The notes: generated by a model not told the origin, from the letters alone. A DNA stretch of 64,000 nucleotides from Azadirachta indica (GCA_022749755.1 CM040447.1:9604087-9668086), one strand, 5' to 3'. Positions 38,291 to 51,689 are shown, counted from the stretch's first letter. Numbers and translations are program-made.

Positions 38291-38628
38291 CGACGTCAAC
38301 ATTAAAAACAGAGACAACAAAAGAAATCGTGCAAACAACTGTTGATTATAACCTAACGACAGTAAATAGAAATTATTGGTAAGTTTTTTATACTTTCATT
38401 TGTATTCTTTTAACATAAATGAATGAAAGAGTTTTTTATAGTATGATTTTGTTAAATATGAATAATGTGAATATATCTGATTGAAATGGAAAAAAATTTT
38501 AGTTGGAAAATACAGATTTTGTGGAACATTGTATTGGATTTGATGGAGATATATTGAAAGTGTAGGAAAAAAAACCCAGAAAGGGACCAATTTGTCCAAA
38601 AAATGAGTAGTTTTTAGAAAAAAGCTAT

Positions 38629-38657
38629 TGTCCCGAAAAGTACCCATTTTCGGGACA
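38629..38657 (+). other. Perfect 11-bp hairpin
   Basis: tgtcccgaaaa (38629-38639), a 7-base loop, then ttttcgggaca (38647-38657). Confidence 0.85.
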
Positions 38658-38714
38658 AATGTGTCCTGACAATGAGATCCTTTTGTGGGCCCTATTAAAA
38701 GCAAAAATGACAAT

Positions 38715-39800
38715 TTAATTAATTAATATATATAATAAAAATAATAATAAATATTATTATATTATTATATTATTATTTAATAATAGTATTAATAATTATA
38801 TTTTTGATTATTCAATAATAATCAATAAAAATAATTAATAATAATAGTAATTATTAACAATTAATAATAATAAATAATAGAGTAATAACAATTATTAATA
38901 ATTAATAATATGTGAGATATAAAAATAATAATAATTTATTAATAATAATAAATAATTATTACTAATAATATGAGATGTAATAATAATTGATTAGTATTAA
39001 TAATAAATTAATAATTATATTTTTAATTATTCAATAATAATCAATAAAAATAATTAATAATAATAGAAATGATAAAAATTAATAATAATAAATAATAGAG
39101 TAATAATAATTATTAATAGTTAATAATTAATAATATGTGAGATGTAATAATAATAATTTATTAATAATAATAATAAAAAATTCATAATAATAATATGAGA
39201 TGTAATAATAATAATAATAAAATAATAATAATTATTACTAATAATATGAGATGTAATAATAATTGATTAGTATTAACGATAAATTAATAATTATATTTTT
39301 AATTATTCAATAATAATCAATAAAAATAATTAATAATAATAGTAATTATTAAAAAATTATATTTTAATTATGCAATAATAATCAATAAAAATAATTAATA
39401 ATAATATAATGATAAATAATTGATAATAATAAATAATAGAGTTAATAAATAATAATATGTGAGATGTAATAATAATAATAAATAATTCATAATAATAATA
39501 TGAGATGTAATAATAATATTTATTAGTAATAATAATAATAAAAAATAATAGTAATAATAATTATTACTATTAATATGAGATGTAACAAAAATAATTGATT
39601 AGTAATAATTAATAATAATAATAATATCAGGTGTAATAATAATAATTAATAAATTAATATTATTGGGAACAATAGTAATAATTAATTAATTAATAATCAT
39701 AAAATAATAAAGGTAATAATTAATGATTTATTATAATAATAAAAAATAAAAGTAACAATAATAATTGATTAATAACAATAATAAAAATATTTATATTATT
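38715..39800 (+). repeat. AAT/ATT-rich repeat tract with higher-order units
   Basis: About 1.1 kb made nearly wholly of taa/aat units. Strings such as atgagatgtaataataat and attattcaataataatcaat recur several times, so there is a longer repeat unit on top of the triplet. Confidence 0.9.
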
Positions 39801-40063
39801 ACCTTGTAATTTTCTTTTAAAATTGTTGTAATAATTTATTAATATATATAAAAATTAATAAAATCATGAATGAATTTACTTTTTCTTTAGTGCATAAATT
39901 ATTATATTACGATTATGTTATATTTTAGTATCAATACTGTATTTAATTATATATTTAATTTAATTTTTCAAGTAAAAAGAAATGGCCAAACCAGTTAGGA
40001 GATTAAAAATTAATTCCGCCGATCACTTCTACGGCGTTTCTACATCACTCTAAACTATAAATA

Positions 40064-43000
40064 TTGGACACAATTCGGAAGAAGCTCACCTCTAGGCAAG
40101 TTGAGCCTTTTAGAGAGACATGTGTGGGACATTTTATAGATCTTGATGAGCTTCGCTTCTCCAGTAACCTAACCCATTATATGTTGCTGCATAAGGCATA
40201 TGTACCGGGTGCCCAAGAAGAAATGTGGTTTCTAGTGAGTGGTTGATGTATTCGTTTTTTTCAGGTCGAGTTTGGGTTTATCACATGCCTAAGATTTGGC
40301 AAATATCCATTTAGGATAGTTAGAGCCAGCAATCGTTTAAAGGTCTAATATTTTGGTGGGAAAAGTAACATTAAATTATCTCGGTTAACTACTATCTACG
40401 AGAACTTTGATTTTTCACAAATTGATGATTATGATACTGTGAAGTTATCGTTGTTTTTTTTTTATAGAGCGTGTTATATTTGGGAGGGCTCATCGTAATT
40501 ATACTGATACATGATTGTTATGGATATTAGATGATTTGGATGAATTTAACCAATATCCTTGGGGTACTGCTGTTTGGCATTTTACATTTCAGTCGTTGCG
40601 CCAAGTCATGGGAGGACCCTTTGTGAGATATCGAAGTAAGGTTGACAACGAAGAAAACTCAAAGTGTACATACAATCTTGAGGGTCTGATCATTGCTTTT
40701 CAGGTACGTGGTTATGTTATTTATTTATGCAGACCACATAATGTTTCGCTTAATGTTCATATTATTGTTAATTTACAATTAACATTATTATTACAGATAT
40801 GAATTTATGAGGTAGTTTCATGTGCTGGTTGTACGTTTGGGCAGATAGTGAATAGCAGGACATCCAAATTGTTAATTGGAGGTCAAAGAAGAAAAATTTG
40901 ACAGTTGAATTAATACAGAAGAAACTATTTAACGATGCACATGTAAAAAAATGAAGTTCATTTTCTTGTTTGAAAATTTACTTATTTTATAACTTTTATA
41001 GGATGGATATCATTATATTGTTTCTACAGCCTCCCGACATTGTCCATACATTAGAGCCATCCACAAATGAGTTAATGCATCCGTACATACTTGTGCCCCT
41101 TTATGCTTCTGGCAAGAGTGAGTACGGTGGTAATCTATTTTCGAATAATATGTTGACTAATGCATGCACTGACAGTGAAGGTGAGTTCAAACATATAGTG
41201 AATCAGGGTTTAGTACCGAAAGTTGCGCGCCGGGATAAGGTAGGCATATAATGGTTATTTTGTAGGTAAATTATAAACATGTACATATATGTTTATTGTT
41301 TTAAATTATAAATATATCCACTTGAATAATGTAAGTTACACAGCCGCTCCCTTCTAGAGTGCTTAGCCTATTTGACACCCCTTCTAAGACCCAGACAATG
41401 CATGATAAGGATCATTTTTGTGATACTCGATTGATGCAAGAAGAATTCACCCCAGATATCACAACATAAAAGAAGAGCTCACTCATGATTTCTCATTATT
41501 GAGTGATACTATCACTTGAAAAATTGCTGGCTTGAGTGCTGATATAAAGGTTTGGATGGATGCCCAGTGGATGGAGATTACACAGTTTATGAATGCGCAG
41601 CGAACAGATATGACCCAGTAGATGACCCAATTTATGGCCAAGTGTGAGGATTTGATGCAAAAATATCCATTTTATAATAACTTTAAGGGTATTCACAATG
41701 AGGATGAGGGGTTTGAATGGGCAGCCCCCATATCGGCTGATCAGGTAGATATAAATTATGAAATATAAATATATAAATTTGTTCTTATGAATATGGTTTA
41801 ACGTATGAATATTACACCAATTGGTTGATTTATGTTTAGTCACACCACATACACTAAATATTTTTTTTTCATATTGGAAATAAGCGGACATGGACAGTTT
41901 ACAGAGTACTATACAGATGTTGGTAGTATTCCATCAAGAGATAGGTTAGGGCTAGGGGGGGCCAAAGCACTTAGTAGATACGGTCAGCTTTATAGACTGG
42001 GTTTATACGAACAGAGCCCATATATGATGTGGCGTAAACCTCGACAATGGCCTACTCTACAATATAGATCACGTCCACGGTACAGTCATGGACACATTAT
42101 CGAGCTGATTGGGCCTGTTTCAGAGTAAAGATATGTGATGATGTTTCAGTGGATTGAGGGTACTGACGTGCGAATTGAAACAAAGCATATCGCCATTACG
42201 CCTGATTGGCTCTATGGGATTATAGACGATAATGCGTGGCTAGAAGATACTGTAAGTTATATTTGCAGTTTTTAGTTTCTTTTCATTTTTTTTCATCTTT
42301 ATTTTTTGTTAAACCCTAAAACTATGTATGTCCTTTTTTCGTTAACATATTTATTGTATAACTTAGCATGTTGATGAGATTTTAGACATGGTCGCACATC
42401 GACAGCTAGTCATGCCTTGAGCGATCTCTCAAGAGTGAACAATTGCATCCGCGCAGCTCTATCTATGCATTATAATGTGAATATGTTAGATTGTATACAC
42501 AATTATTGTAATTGATATAAAAAGGTCTCATGTTTTGTTGTTTGTATTGCAGGCCACCCTTGAGGCAATATGGCGGGATGTGGCCAATGACACTAAATAG
42601 TTAGAATCATATTTTAACGGCGTTAATGACACGCAGTATGTGGCTGGGGATAATGAAGGCGTGTGTAGAAATTGAGAGATAGTCGATATTATTTACATTC
42701 TAGTTACATGTGAGGGTGATCATTGGGTTGCATGTGCCATAAAATTTTCGGATCTTCACATCACGGTATATGACTCGTCGCCTTCGTCACACTCAGACAT
42801 TGCAATGGAAGGCTATATGAGACCTCTGTGCCGACTACTACCTTATCTTATATGCCATGTTGGGATATATCGGGTAAGGCCAGAGCTAGGGAACAACATA
42901 AAATCTTTCACATTAGAACTAAAGACATTAGGCGTGCCAAAAAAGCATCTAGGGAGTGCTGATTATGGGGTGTTCATGTGTAAGTTCATTGAGTTGCTTG

Positions 43001-43092
43001 GATTAGGTCATTCATTTGACTTTGGCCCTGATCATGTTATCATATTAAGGTGTAAGATTGCACTGGATTTATTCGTAGGCAAGTTATTATAG
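40064..43092 (+). pseudogene. DUF1985 / Ulp1-like cysteine protease of the MULE, disrupted
   Basis: An N-terminal DUF1985-type region starts LTSRQVEPFRETCVGHFIDL (about 40085-40144) and resumes as FNQYPWGTAVWHFTFQSLRQ (about 40548-40607). After linker sequence (LQPPDIVHTLEP) and the motif 'WLYGIIDDNAWLEDT' near 42210, a C48-type protease domain follows. It carries the catalytic His in GDHWVACAI (about 42717) and the Asp in VYDSS (about 42769). At the catalytic Cys position, relatives have DCGVF but this copy reads DYGVF (about 42961). Such proteases (SUMO-protease-like) are carried by some plant MULEs; their benefit to the element is unknown. Stops and intron-like gaps make it non-functional as read. 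Confidence 0.8.
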
Positions 43093-43739
43093 GATATTGT
43101 CAATATAATATATTACAAATATGTGTATATAAAAATATTTATATTTTCACGAAATTAAATTAATTTAAAATAGTGTTAATGGAATATTATCAAGTAAAAA
43201 TATATTCGAATGATTACACCCTGACAAAGAAAATTAATGAGAGACATGGTAATAATAATATATTTCAACAATTTTTAAAATAATACGACTAATTCGCGAT
43301 AACCAACCAATTATATTATGATAAACGAGCACTCACATTAGGTAACCTTGATTAAGGACCAGTTTGGGATTGCTGTAGATTTTGAAAAAATCTACTTCTG
43401 CTGTACTGTAAAAATAATCAGCTTTAAAGAAAATCAGTTTAATGTTTGGTAAATTTGATATTCAAAAGTGCTGTGAATTTGAAAAGCACTTTATTAGCGT
43501 TTGGTAAATTTTGCTGTAAAAATATTGTAATGATGTAGATGACAAAAATAGACATGATATTGAATATTATTTTTTTTCAAATATATTGAATTGTATTCGT
43601 TAATATATATAATATACAATAACTTATAATGACAAAAATAATTATTTTTATTATTAAATAATGTCATTTCAACGTTGTATGATCTCAAAATTTAATAAAG
43701 AACAAAGTTCCAAGAAAAAGAAATTAAAGATATGCAATA

Positions 43740-45109
43740 TCATGCTCTCATTAAACTTCTAGCAATATTATTTCTCAAGATTTCCATTTCTTGAACTCTC
43801 GATCCATTGGTAGTATAATATTCTACCTGACTATTGATCTCACTTTCAACCTCTTCATTGATGACACTATTGAGATCATTATTTATTTCTTCAAAATGGA
43901 TGTCAAGTTGAGCATGTCGTCTTATATAGTTATGTAGTGCCATGGTAGCTATGACTATTTTCACTTGTTTATTAAACGGATAACTAGGCATGTCCCTAAG
44001 AATCTTCCATCTTTTCTTCCATACACCAAATGTGCGTTCAATAACACTTCTAAGTGAAGAGTGCGTATGATTGAATACCTCTTGATAGCCTACTGGCTGG
44101 CTACCTCGACGAAAATCTGGCAGATGATATCTTTCACTTTTGTATGGCCCTAAGTATCCTTTCATTTGTGGATATCCTGCATCTACTAAATAGTATTTAC
44201 CTATTACAAGTGAAAAATAGTTAATCATAATATTCCTTAAAATAAAGGAAGATAAATTAATAACTTTAAAATATTATATAAAAAATATAACCTTTAAGAG
44301 GTGTAGGAAAATTCAATGCAGGATTACAAAAAGTTGATAAAAATATTCTGGTATCATGTGCACTACCTTCCCAACCAGCGATTGCAAATATGAATTGCAT
44401 GTCAGAATTGCAAGTAGCCATTACGTTTTGAGTTGGTATCCCCTTTCTACCAATATATGGCACTTGATCTTCGGAAGGAATAGAAGCACTAACATGCACG
44501 CCATCAATAGCACCGATACAATCCTAAAATTTAAAGTAATAAAAAATTTATGTATGTTAGTGATTTATATATATATTTAAATTAAAAGGCATAAAAAGAA
44601 TTAATTTATGTACTATTTACCTTAAAGTGGTGCATATATCTTGAATCTCTCAATATTTCTTCGGGAATATCTTTGAACTCTAGATTAATTGGATTTATTA
44701 AATCTATTACCAATTGACAAACAACATCCAATGCTTCACCAAAATATCTACTCACGGTTTCACCATAGTGTTGGAACCTTTCCTGTGCCAATCTATTTCC
44801 TACACTATGTCCTAGAATGTGCAAAAACATTTCTAATATCTCAGCAGCATTCACTCTTCTTGAACCTTTTAAGCCATAATTAATTTCCAATTCATTGCAT
44901 AATCTAATAAACACATTTTTCTCCATTCTAAACATTCTATGACATCGAGTTTCATTTCCTCTCAATACTTGTGTTAACCAAATATTACCTGTTTCTGAAG
45001 AATTCATGCAAGGTTGTTTATCAATATATGTTCCATAATAATATGTAATAGCGTAAAGAAAAGCACACAAAATATTATCGAATTCCTCTTTATTATCCAA
45101 TGTGTCCAT
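43740..45109 (-). CDS. Harbinger DDE transposase (DDE_Tnp_4), intact as spliced
   Basis: Exons 45109-44621, 44523-44292 and 44200-43740 join in frame (1182 bases, 393 residues plus stop). Both introns have GT-AG ends (gtaaatag...ttttag; gttatatt...taatag). An N-terminal helical region (FRMEKNVFIRLCNELE) is followed by a helix-turn-helix-like segment (AAEILEMFLHILGHSVGNRL). The DDE catalytic core has Asp in GAIDGVHV, Asp in GSAHDTRIF and Glu in VIERTFGVWKKRW, all present. The enzyme would cut and join the element's ends with a partner Myb-like protein. I chose ATG at 45109; the frame extends a little further up through non-ATG codons. No in-frame stop remains after splicing. Confidence 0.88.
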
Positions 45110-45316
45110 GCTTGTGCAACGCACCTGTTATGGTCATTTTTGAACTCATTTCATACATATATACATAAAATAATAAATTTCATATAAAATAATAAAGACT
45201 AGATTTATAAATATATTAAAGATTATTCTTTAACTTATGAACATCATAAGTTAAAGAAATATATCATTAAAAATTAATAGTACTAGAGAAAAATAATTAT
45301 ATGAATTCAACAGTTG

Positions 45317-46370
45317 TCAATAATGTGACTGTTCATAGTAAAGCCACCTAAGCATAGTTTCATGTTGTTTCATAGTAGCAAACATCTCCCTTTTCTCTTT
45401 AATCACAAAAATTTGAGTTGTAAATAACCACAAGTCACCCCCAATCTCCACTTCAGGAATAGCTTCAAGCTTTTGCATCACTTCAGAAATAGTACAACCA
45501 TTTGCTTCCTTTTGTATTTTTATTAATTTAGAACTCCTATTTTCAACTGCTTCAACAAGCCGATCAATTTGTTGTGATATCTTTGTTGCACCTTCTACTT
45601 TCTCTCTTCCTATATCAATTTTTTTACTTCTTTTTCATTTTCTTAGGTTGCATACTTTGTTGTTCAACACTTTTTTTTTTCCTTCTTTGTTCCCTACCTT
45701 CTGAATGGTAGGCATATTGAATTTGCATATCCTTATCAGAATCACTACTATCTTCAAGTGAAATTACATCATTATTAGATTCTTCGCCAACATCATGTGA
45801 AAGTATATTAGATGATGGTGTCCAAGCATTTTCGCCAATAGCCGTAATATTCAAAAACATTTTGTCCAATTTTTCTTCTAATTCAGAATCAATTCCCTCT
45901 TTGCGAAATTTTGTAGCATTTGGACACACCTACATTTAAATAATTGTATTTAAATAAATTTTAAATATATTAAGCAAAATTTGATACTAAAATATAATTT
46001 ATAATATACGTACCAGTAATTTTTTTTGCCACCATTCTTCAGGTGCATCAATGGTTTTCTTCTTGAAATTCCATCCTAAACCAGTTTCCTTTCCTATAAA
46101 TTGCTTCCACAATTTCCAATCATTCTTTAATGAATCCCACTTATTTTTCAATTGACATTTATTATATTCTTTTCCAGTTGCTTTATTAAAATTTTTTATC
46201 AAATTTTTCCATCTAGCTTTTGTAAAATGAGTTCCTGGACGATGTCCTGCCTCTACCTCAACAATACATAAGTTACAAAAAATATATACCATTTGATTGT
46301 CCCATATGGCCTTACCTCGAAGGCTATTACTACTTTCAATGTCATTGACAAATTTCTTGTTTATGTCCAT
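45317..46370 (-). pseudogene. Harbinger ORF1 (Myb/SANT-like), one frameshift
   Basis: Exon 1 is 46370-46014 and exon 2 starts at 45929 (intron gtacgtat...aatgtag). The N-terminal trihelix/Myb-like domain reads WDNQMVYIFCNLCIVEVEAG, then FTKARWKNLIKNFNKATGKE and LKNKWDSLKNDWKLWK. An acidic, lysine-rich linker follows. The frame stops at 45624-45626, but one frame over it continues with ISQQIDRLVEAVENRSSKLI and ISEVMQKLEAIPEVE, the usual C-terminal motif, to a stop at 45317. So one indel in an A-run (about 45615-45635) splits an otherwise whole gene. The partner role is to carry the transposase to the nucleus and to DNA. Confidence 0.82.
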
Positions 46371-46379
46371 CTACACAAT

Positions 46380-47830
46380 TATAAACAAATTTTAATGTAA
46401 AAACATCTTGAAATTATTATGAAAATTTTATTTTAAATATAAAATATGAAAAATATAAATTTAGTACAAAACACAAACATGCTACTAAAGTTATCAATTA
46501 AGATAAAATAAAAATGAGCAAAATTTATAATCACAAATTTTCTATGAAACATAATAACGGTTACTAAAAATGGTATATTACGTGTGCCAGCATGCTTTTC
46601 ATATCAAGCCAAGAAAATAAATAATATAATATATTTATTATTTATTAAAAAAAATTATAATTCATTTATTTTGCTTTAAGAAGAACAATTAGCCAATGAC
46701 TTTAAAAAAGCCCTTTTAAAAATCATTGCAGAATCTCACATTTGATGAGCTAACTTAAAAAAACTTTTAGGTGCTGTATTGGTGTCTCCATGGAAGATGA
46801 AATAATCACACTTATCATTAACATCAATTTAATAAACTAGTACATATAGAAATACCAACTTTTGTCTTTATTGGGCAATTTTTCTTTGATATATATATAT
46901 ATATATAAATAAAATTTCATAAACATAGGAATTTGTAATTTTTCATATATCTTAATTGTTGCCTATTTTAACTACTTATAATGTTATAACCTTATTAATT
47001 ACAAAATAAATAACGCAGAAAATTAGCCCTAAATAGGTTTGATTCAATAGGTAATATTAGAAAATTAAAACAATAAATTTGAGTACAGAACTTTTTCTAG
47101 TAAACGGATCACAAATTAATTAAAGAAAAGACAATAATTGAACTAAACTTTTATACAGAGTACGTGAATACACACTTGTCAAAATTTTCAACTTTTATTG
47201 GGGTTTGTTTCATCAATTATGTTAAATAAATGCTCTCTTTATTTCGTCTTTTGTGACTATTTCAGTGAAGCATTTCAACAAACAAATATTAGGCATAAGT
47301 TTTTTTATCCACTGTTACCTCTATTTTAGTAATAGGACTTATTTAAAATAAAATTCAATGAACAGTACAAAAATTAAGAAATCATTAAAACAATCCAAGA
47401 ACACTAAAATAAATCAATAGGTAATAAAATACTGACCTTGATGATAGCTTTGGAGTAACAGTACTTGAACAATGCTTGAACCAAAAAAAATATATCTATT
47501 TTGAAATAATAAAGTTTACAGGAAAGAAAATAAAGAATAGAATTTACGTGAAAGAAAAAAATAAATGATTTAAATACTTAATTTTTATTAAGGGTAATTT
47601 TGAATTTATATAATTTAAGTAGAGATATAAAAGAAATTATAGATATAGATAAAATAAACTTTTAAAATCAGATTTTGAAAAGCAGGTAAAGAACTGCTTT
47701 TCAAAATCTGCTGTAAGATAACATATTTTGGATAAAAGTAATTTTGAAAAAGATTTACCAAACACTTAAAATTGATTTTTACAGTTAAAAATCACTTTTA
47801 ATACTTCTCACCACAATCCTAAACGGGCTC
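46380..47830. other. Noncoding 5' side of the Harbinger element
   Basis: AT-rich, with the right TIR at its end. Direct and inverted strings 'gattttgaaaagcag' and 'ctgcttttcaaaatc' near 47670-47710 form a subterminal hairpin. Presumed promoter region of ORF1. A (TA)n run lies near 46888-46908. Confidence 0.5.
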
Positions 47831-48092
47831 TAAAAATACATTACCCTAAAAATTGATTTAAACACATATTATAATACTTAAAATATTCGTATATATAAAA
47901 TTTTAATGTCAAGGCAGTTTGTGTATTGTTGTGCCGTGGAATTGTTTGTTACTTATTTTTCTAGAGTTAATATTTTAAAGAAATATTCTTTTCTTTATAT
48001 TTTTGGAAATTTTCCTAAAATGGGGGGGTTTATGTCATCAATATAAAGTGTTATATAATTTTATCGAAAATTATTCTTTCTAGGGGGATTTT

Positions 48093-48690
48093 GTGATTAA
48101 TTATGGGATTTATATGATATTTTTAAATTGAAATAATTTTTAGGTACCTTCAATTTTGGGCACCCGAAAAACATAAGGTACCCAAAATTTGGGGTACCCT
48201 CTGGGGTTCCATTTTCGGGTATCTATATTTTTCGGGTACTCGAAAATGGTACCCTCAATTATTTTTATTATTAAAATAATAATTATTTTATTATTAAACA
48301 ATTAATAATATAATAATAATAACTAATAATAATAAAATAATATAATCAATAATAATAATTAATAAAAGTAATAGTAATTTATTAATAATATAATAGTTTT
48401 TGGGACTTATATGTAATTAATCATGATATTGTAATTAATTATAGTACTTGTATAATATTTTTAAATTGAAATAATTTTTAGATATCTTCAATTTTGGGTA
48501 CTTGAAAAATATAAGGTACCCGAAATTTGGGGTACCATCTCGGGTCTCATTTTCAGGTAACTATATTTTTCGGGTACCCGAAATTGAGGATATGCAAAAA
48601 TGGTACCCTCAATTATATTATATTATTTTATTATTAAACAATTAATAATGTAGTAATAATAAATTAATAATATAATAATAATAAAATAAT
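48093..48690 (+). repeat. Two-copy, self-complementary tandem repeat
   Basis: Copy one starts about 48093 and copy two about 48431 (period about 338 bp). Both contain tttttaaattgaaataattt, ggtacc...caattttggg and 'cgggtacccgaaa'-type palindromes. Noncoding. It lies downstream of the MULE transposase end. Confidence 0.75.
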
Positions 48691-49012
48691 AATAATTAAT
48701 AAAAATAATAGTAATTTATGAATAATAATCGTTTGGGTATCCAAATTTCATTATTACTAATTTTTATATTTCTAATCTTGATATTACTGTAATTAATCGA
48801 ATAAGTCGTGACACATTAAACTTTTCAGTAAAAAATTATTATAATTTTAAAATATCCATTTCATGACAACAAAAACTAACAACATTATGATAGTATTAAT
48901 TACAATAGTCTTTTAAGCATTGTAATTATTTTAATAATACAACATCAATATTTTCATTTAGTATAAGATTACTAATAATGTTGACTCCACAAAAATAAAT
49001 AATATTATCATA

Positions 49013-51619
49013 CTAATCCAAACGAAATGGATTTCGACACGTCGCACAATTGTGGTCAACTTCCTTGTAGCGTGAGCATATTTTTTTAACCAAGTTTTCA
49101 CCCGTAGATGGAATACGTTATTTTCTTAGTCGACTTGTCGGTACTCTCCTTCGAGGCGGCTTAACGATTATATTCTGAACATCACTGGGAACAACCCAAT
49201 CACCCTGATTACCTATAGGATATATTCTCTATGAAGGCCAACACAAGTACACCATTCATATACTAGTGGGACCAAAGGTTGTTATATTGTCCTCTAATAA
49301 AACGGGTTGCTGCAAGTGCATGTGGGCAAGGTAATTGCACTAGATCAAATTGTTGGCATGTGCAATTCTTTGCGCATAAATCCACCACATCTTCTTGTCC
49401 CACGCTTTTCACCTGAAATTTAAAACTGGAAATAGGTACACCATTAGTCATTCTGATTTTACTTCATGCTTGTTGACTATGGTTTGAGCCCATGGGGAAA
49501 GGGTTTGTGGTTCACATTTTGCGCTTCCTCCCTTTTATCATAAAATCACCCTTGCATTACTGATCGGATCTAATCCAATAATGCTATAATTAGGAGCATC
49601 CGTGCATCCCTTAATAGTACAGTCATACTCTCGGCTATATTGGTAGTCAATGTGTCATATCGTCGCTTTGAAAAATGTGCTTTAGCCCATCAATGAAAAC
49701 CCACTTCATTCTCTAGGTAGTTTGCCGCTGCTGGATGTATACCCTTTAACTTGTCCATCTGATCAGTGAACTTAGCAAATGTATAAGCCTTAACAGCACT
49801 GTAATACCTAGGGAAGAACATCTCTGACTTTCTCCCTCATTCTAAATTTTGCCTTAACGTTTTCATGAATATGATAAATACAAAAGCCGTGATATACATC
49901 CGAGAAAACTGTAGCTATGCCTTTCTCAATGCTGTTGTGTTGGTCCGAAACAAAAACTAAATCTGATGTTGGGCCAATTACTTCACAGAGTTTTGACAAA
50001 AACCATTCCCAAGATGCGTCATTCTTAGAGTCTCCAATTCCAAATGCCACAGGATATATGTGACTATTTCCATCGACAGCAGTTGTCAAAAACAAAGTCC
50101 CCCGATAAGTCCTTTTTAGAAAGATACAGTGAAGAGTAAGTGTCGAACGAATGGCTCCACGAAACCCTCGGACAGATGCACCAAAGGCTACGAAGAAGTA
50201 CAATAATGATCCTCGTCGTCTTTTTCAATATGTGTGATTGTTCCTAAGTTTGTCTCTTGTAGCACATGACAAAGTCGAGGGAGTGCCTTAAATGACTCAA
50301 CTGGGTCTCTGTTCACTAATCGACGCGCTTCTTCGTTTGCTAACTATGCTTTCCTATAAGATACAAGCACCCCATAATCATTATGTATATCGTCTCGAAT
50401 GTTTTTTGGTATGTAAATTCTACTAGGGTCCTTGAATTTGCTCAAGACATGTTCAGTAATTAGCCAGCTACTAGCTTGTCGATGGCCATCTTGCATTTGA
50501 TCACTTCAGCATGTGTGCACACCTACAATTCTTGTGACGCGGAAGTACCTATTAGTTTCATCATTATTTATAGCACGCATCCGCCATTTACATCCATCTA
50601 CAACACATTTTGCCTCAAAATGTGTCGTTGTTGATCAATGAATGATGAACTGAAAACACCTCTTCAACGCCATAATACTCAAATCATGTCGTAACTTTTT
50701 CTTTGTTCTAATAATCTGCCCCACGTGACATTATCATTTATTGAACTCGACATAGCATCTGGGAACATGGTAAATATTATTGGGATAGGAGGAATAATAC
50801 AGTTAGGAGCTGAACCCCTCATTACATTATCTTCATAGGCCATTGATGTATTGGGTGCCTTGCCACTAACATCCTCTCTTGCAATGGTATGCTCATCACA
50901 ATAATTCATTCTACTTCCTTCCCTGTAACAATATGTTCTTTACATAGACGGTTGATTATTAAAATAGTCATGTATAGGATCTTCATTATATAGGGGTGGT
51001 GAGCATACACCATAATTAATTTACTTTTTCTGATAGGGTGTTGAAAGGTAAGGTACCTCTTCGGAGTGAAATTCATTGTGATCTTGAGAATTTTGTCTAC
51101 CATCTCCCGACATGTTATGGTCTAATGGTGTCCAAGTTGGTAGGTCTACATTGTTAAAGCGATTACTACCCTAGAAAAGATAAATGGATGCGTATGTGAT
51201 TCTCGAATTATATCTTCAAAAGTAGCAGGTCGCGTCATTCGAGGTTCTTCAGATTTTGTTACTTTCACTCCAACAATGTGGTCCACAGATATATACAAAG
51301 GATTCGAACCACCCAATCAAGAACCATTGGCATTAAACAAATGCACTAGAGACAACATATCATAGTCATCAATTATATCAACTAGAATAAGTGCAATGGA
51401 TAAGTCACCATACTCTTTATACTTTGCCTTTATACAAATTTTGAATTCTCTTCGATTTATCCGGAGCTGGATATATATTATGCCTTATAAATTTTGGTAG
51501 TTAGAATTTTTTGTTATGTTAATAGGTCGAACTTTTCCACCAATATATTTTTGAATACCATCATCAAGTGTTTCCTACGAACTGTCGTAGTGAATAGAAA
51601 ATGTTACTAAATCTTCCAT
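49013..51619 (-). pseudogene. MULE transposase of the large MULE, disrupted
   Basis: ATG at 51619 opens with EDLVTFSIHYDSS, an N-terminal MULE motif. A DDE region lies at about 50203-49808 (TYRGTLFLTTAVDGNSHIYP, then ASWEWFLSKL, then FVSDQHNSIEKGIA). SWIM zinc-finger residues C-x-C...C-x-H follow near 49370-49300 (CTCQQF, LPCPHALAA). A knuckle-like CSRYKEVDHNCATC near 49080-49035 has one Cys changed to Tyr. The first catalytic Asp (DGTFLK in relatives) reads HCIFLK. Many stops and frameshifts separate the pieces. It points toward the Ulp1-like gene from the other end of the element. Confidence 0.8.
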
Positions 51620-51689
51620 ACCTATGCAAATACATAAGCATTCAATATTGTTATAATATAAAAATAAACCAAAAATATGTAATGTTTAC

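Larger units (their letters stand above)
43356..47830 (-). mobile_element. PIF/Harbinger transposon
   Basis: The left end ggaccagtttgggattgctg pairs with the complement of the right end (gagcccgtttaggattgtgg), typical Harbinger termini. The 3-bp direct repeat taa flanks it (43353-43355 and 47831-47833), the usual Harbinger target. It carries the two proteins of the superfamily, a Myb/SANT-like ORF1 and a DDE transposase, both on minus. It is 4475 bp and inserted in the large MULE between the protease and transposase genes. Confidence 0.92.

Noticed and set aside
38396..38713. 105-codon minus-strand frame inside the MULE left end
   Set aside because: Phe/Tyr/His-rich translation of subterminal noncoding repeat, no motif.
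41496..41891. 131-codon minus-strand open frame
   Set aside because: Lies antisense to the Ulp1-like pseudogene region and shows no domain. Shadow frame.
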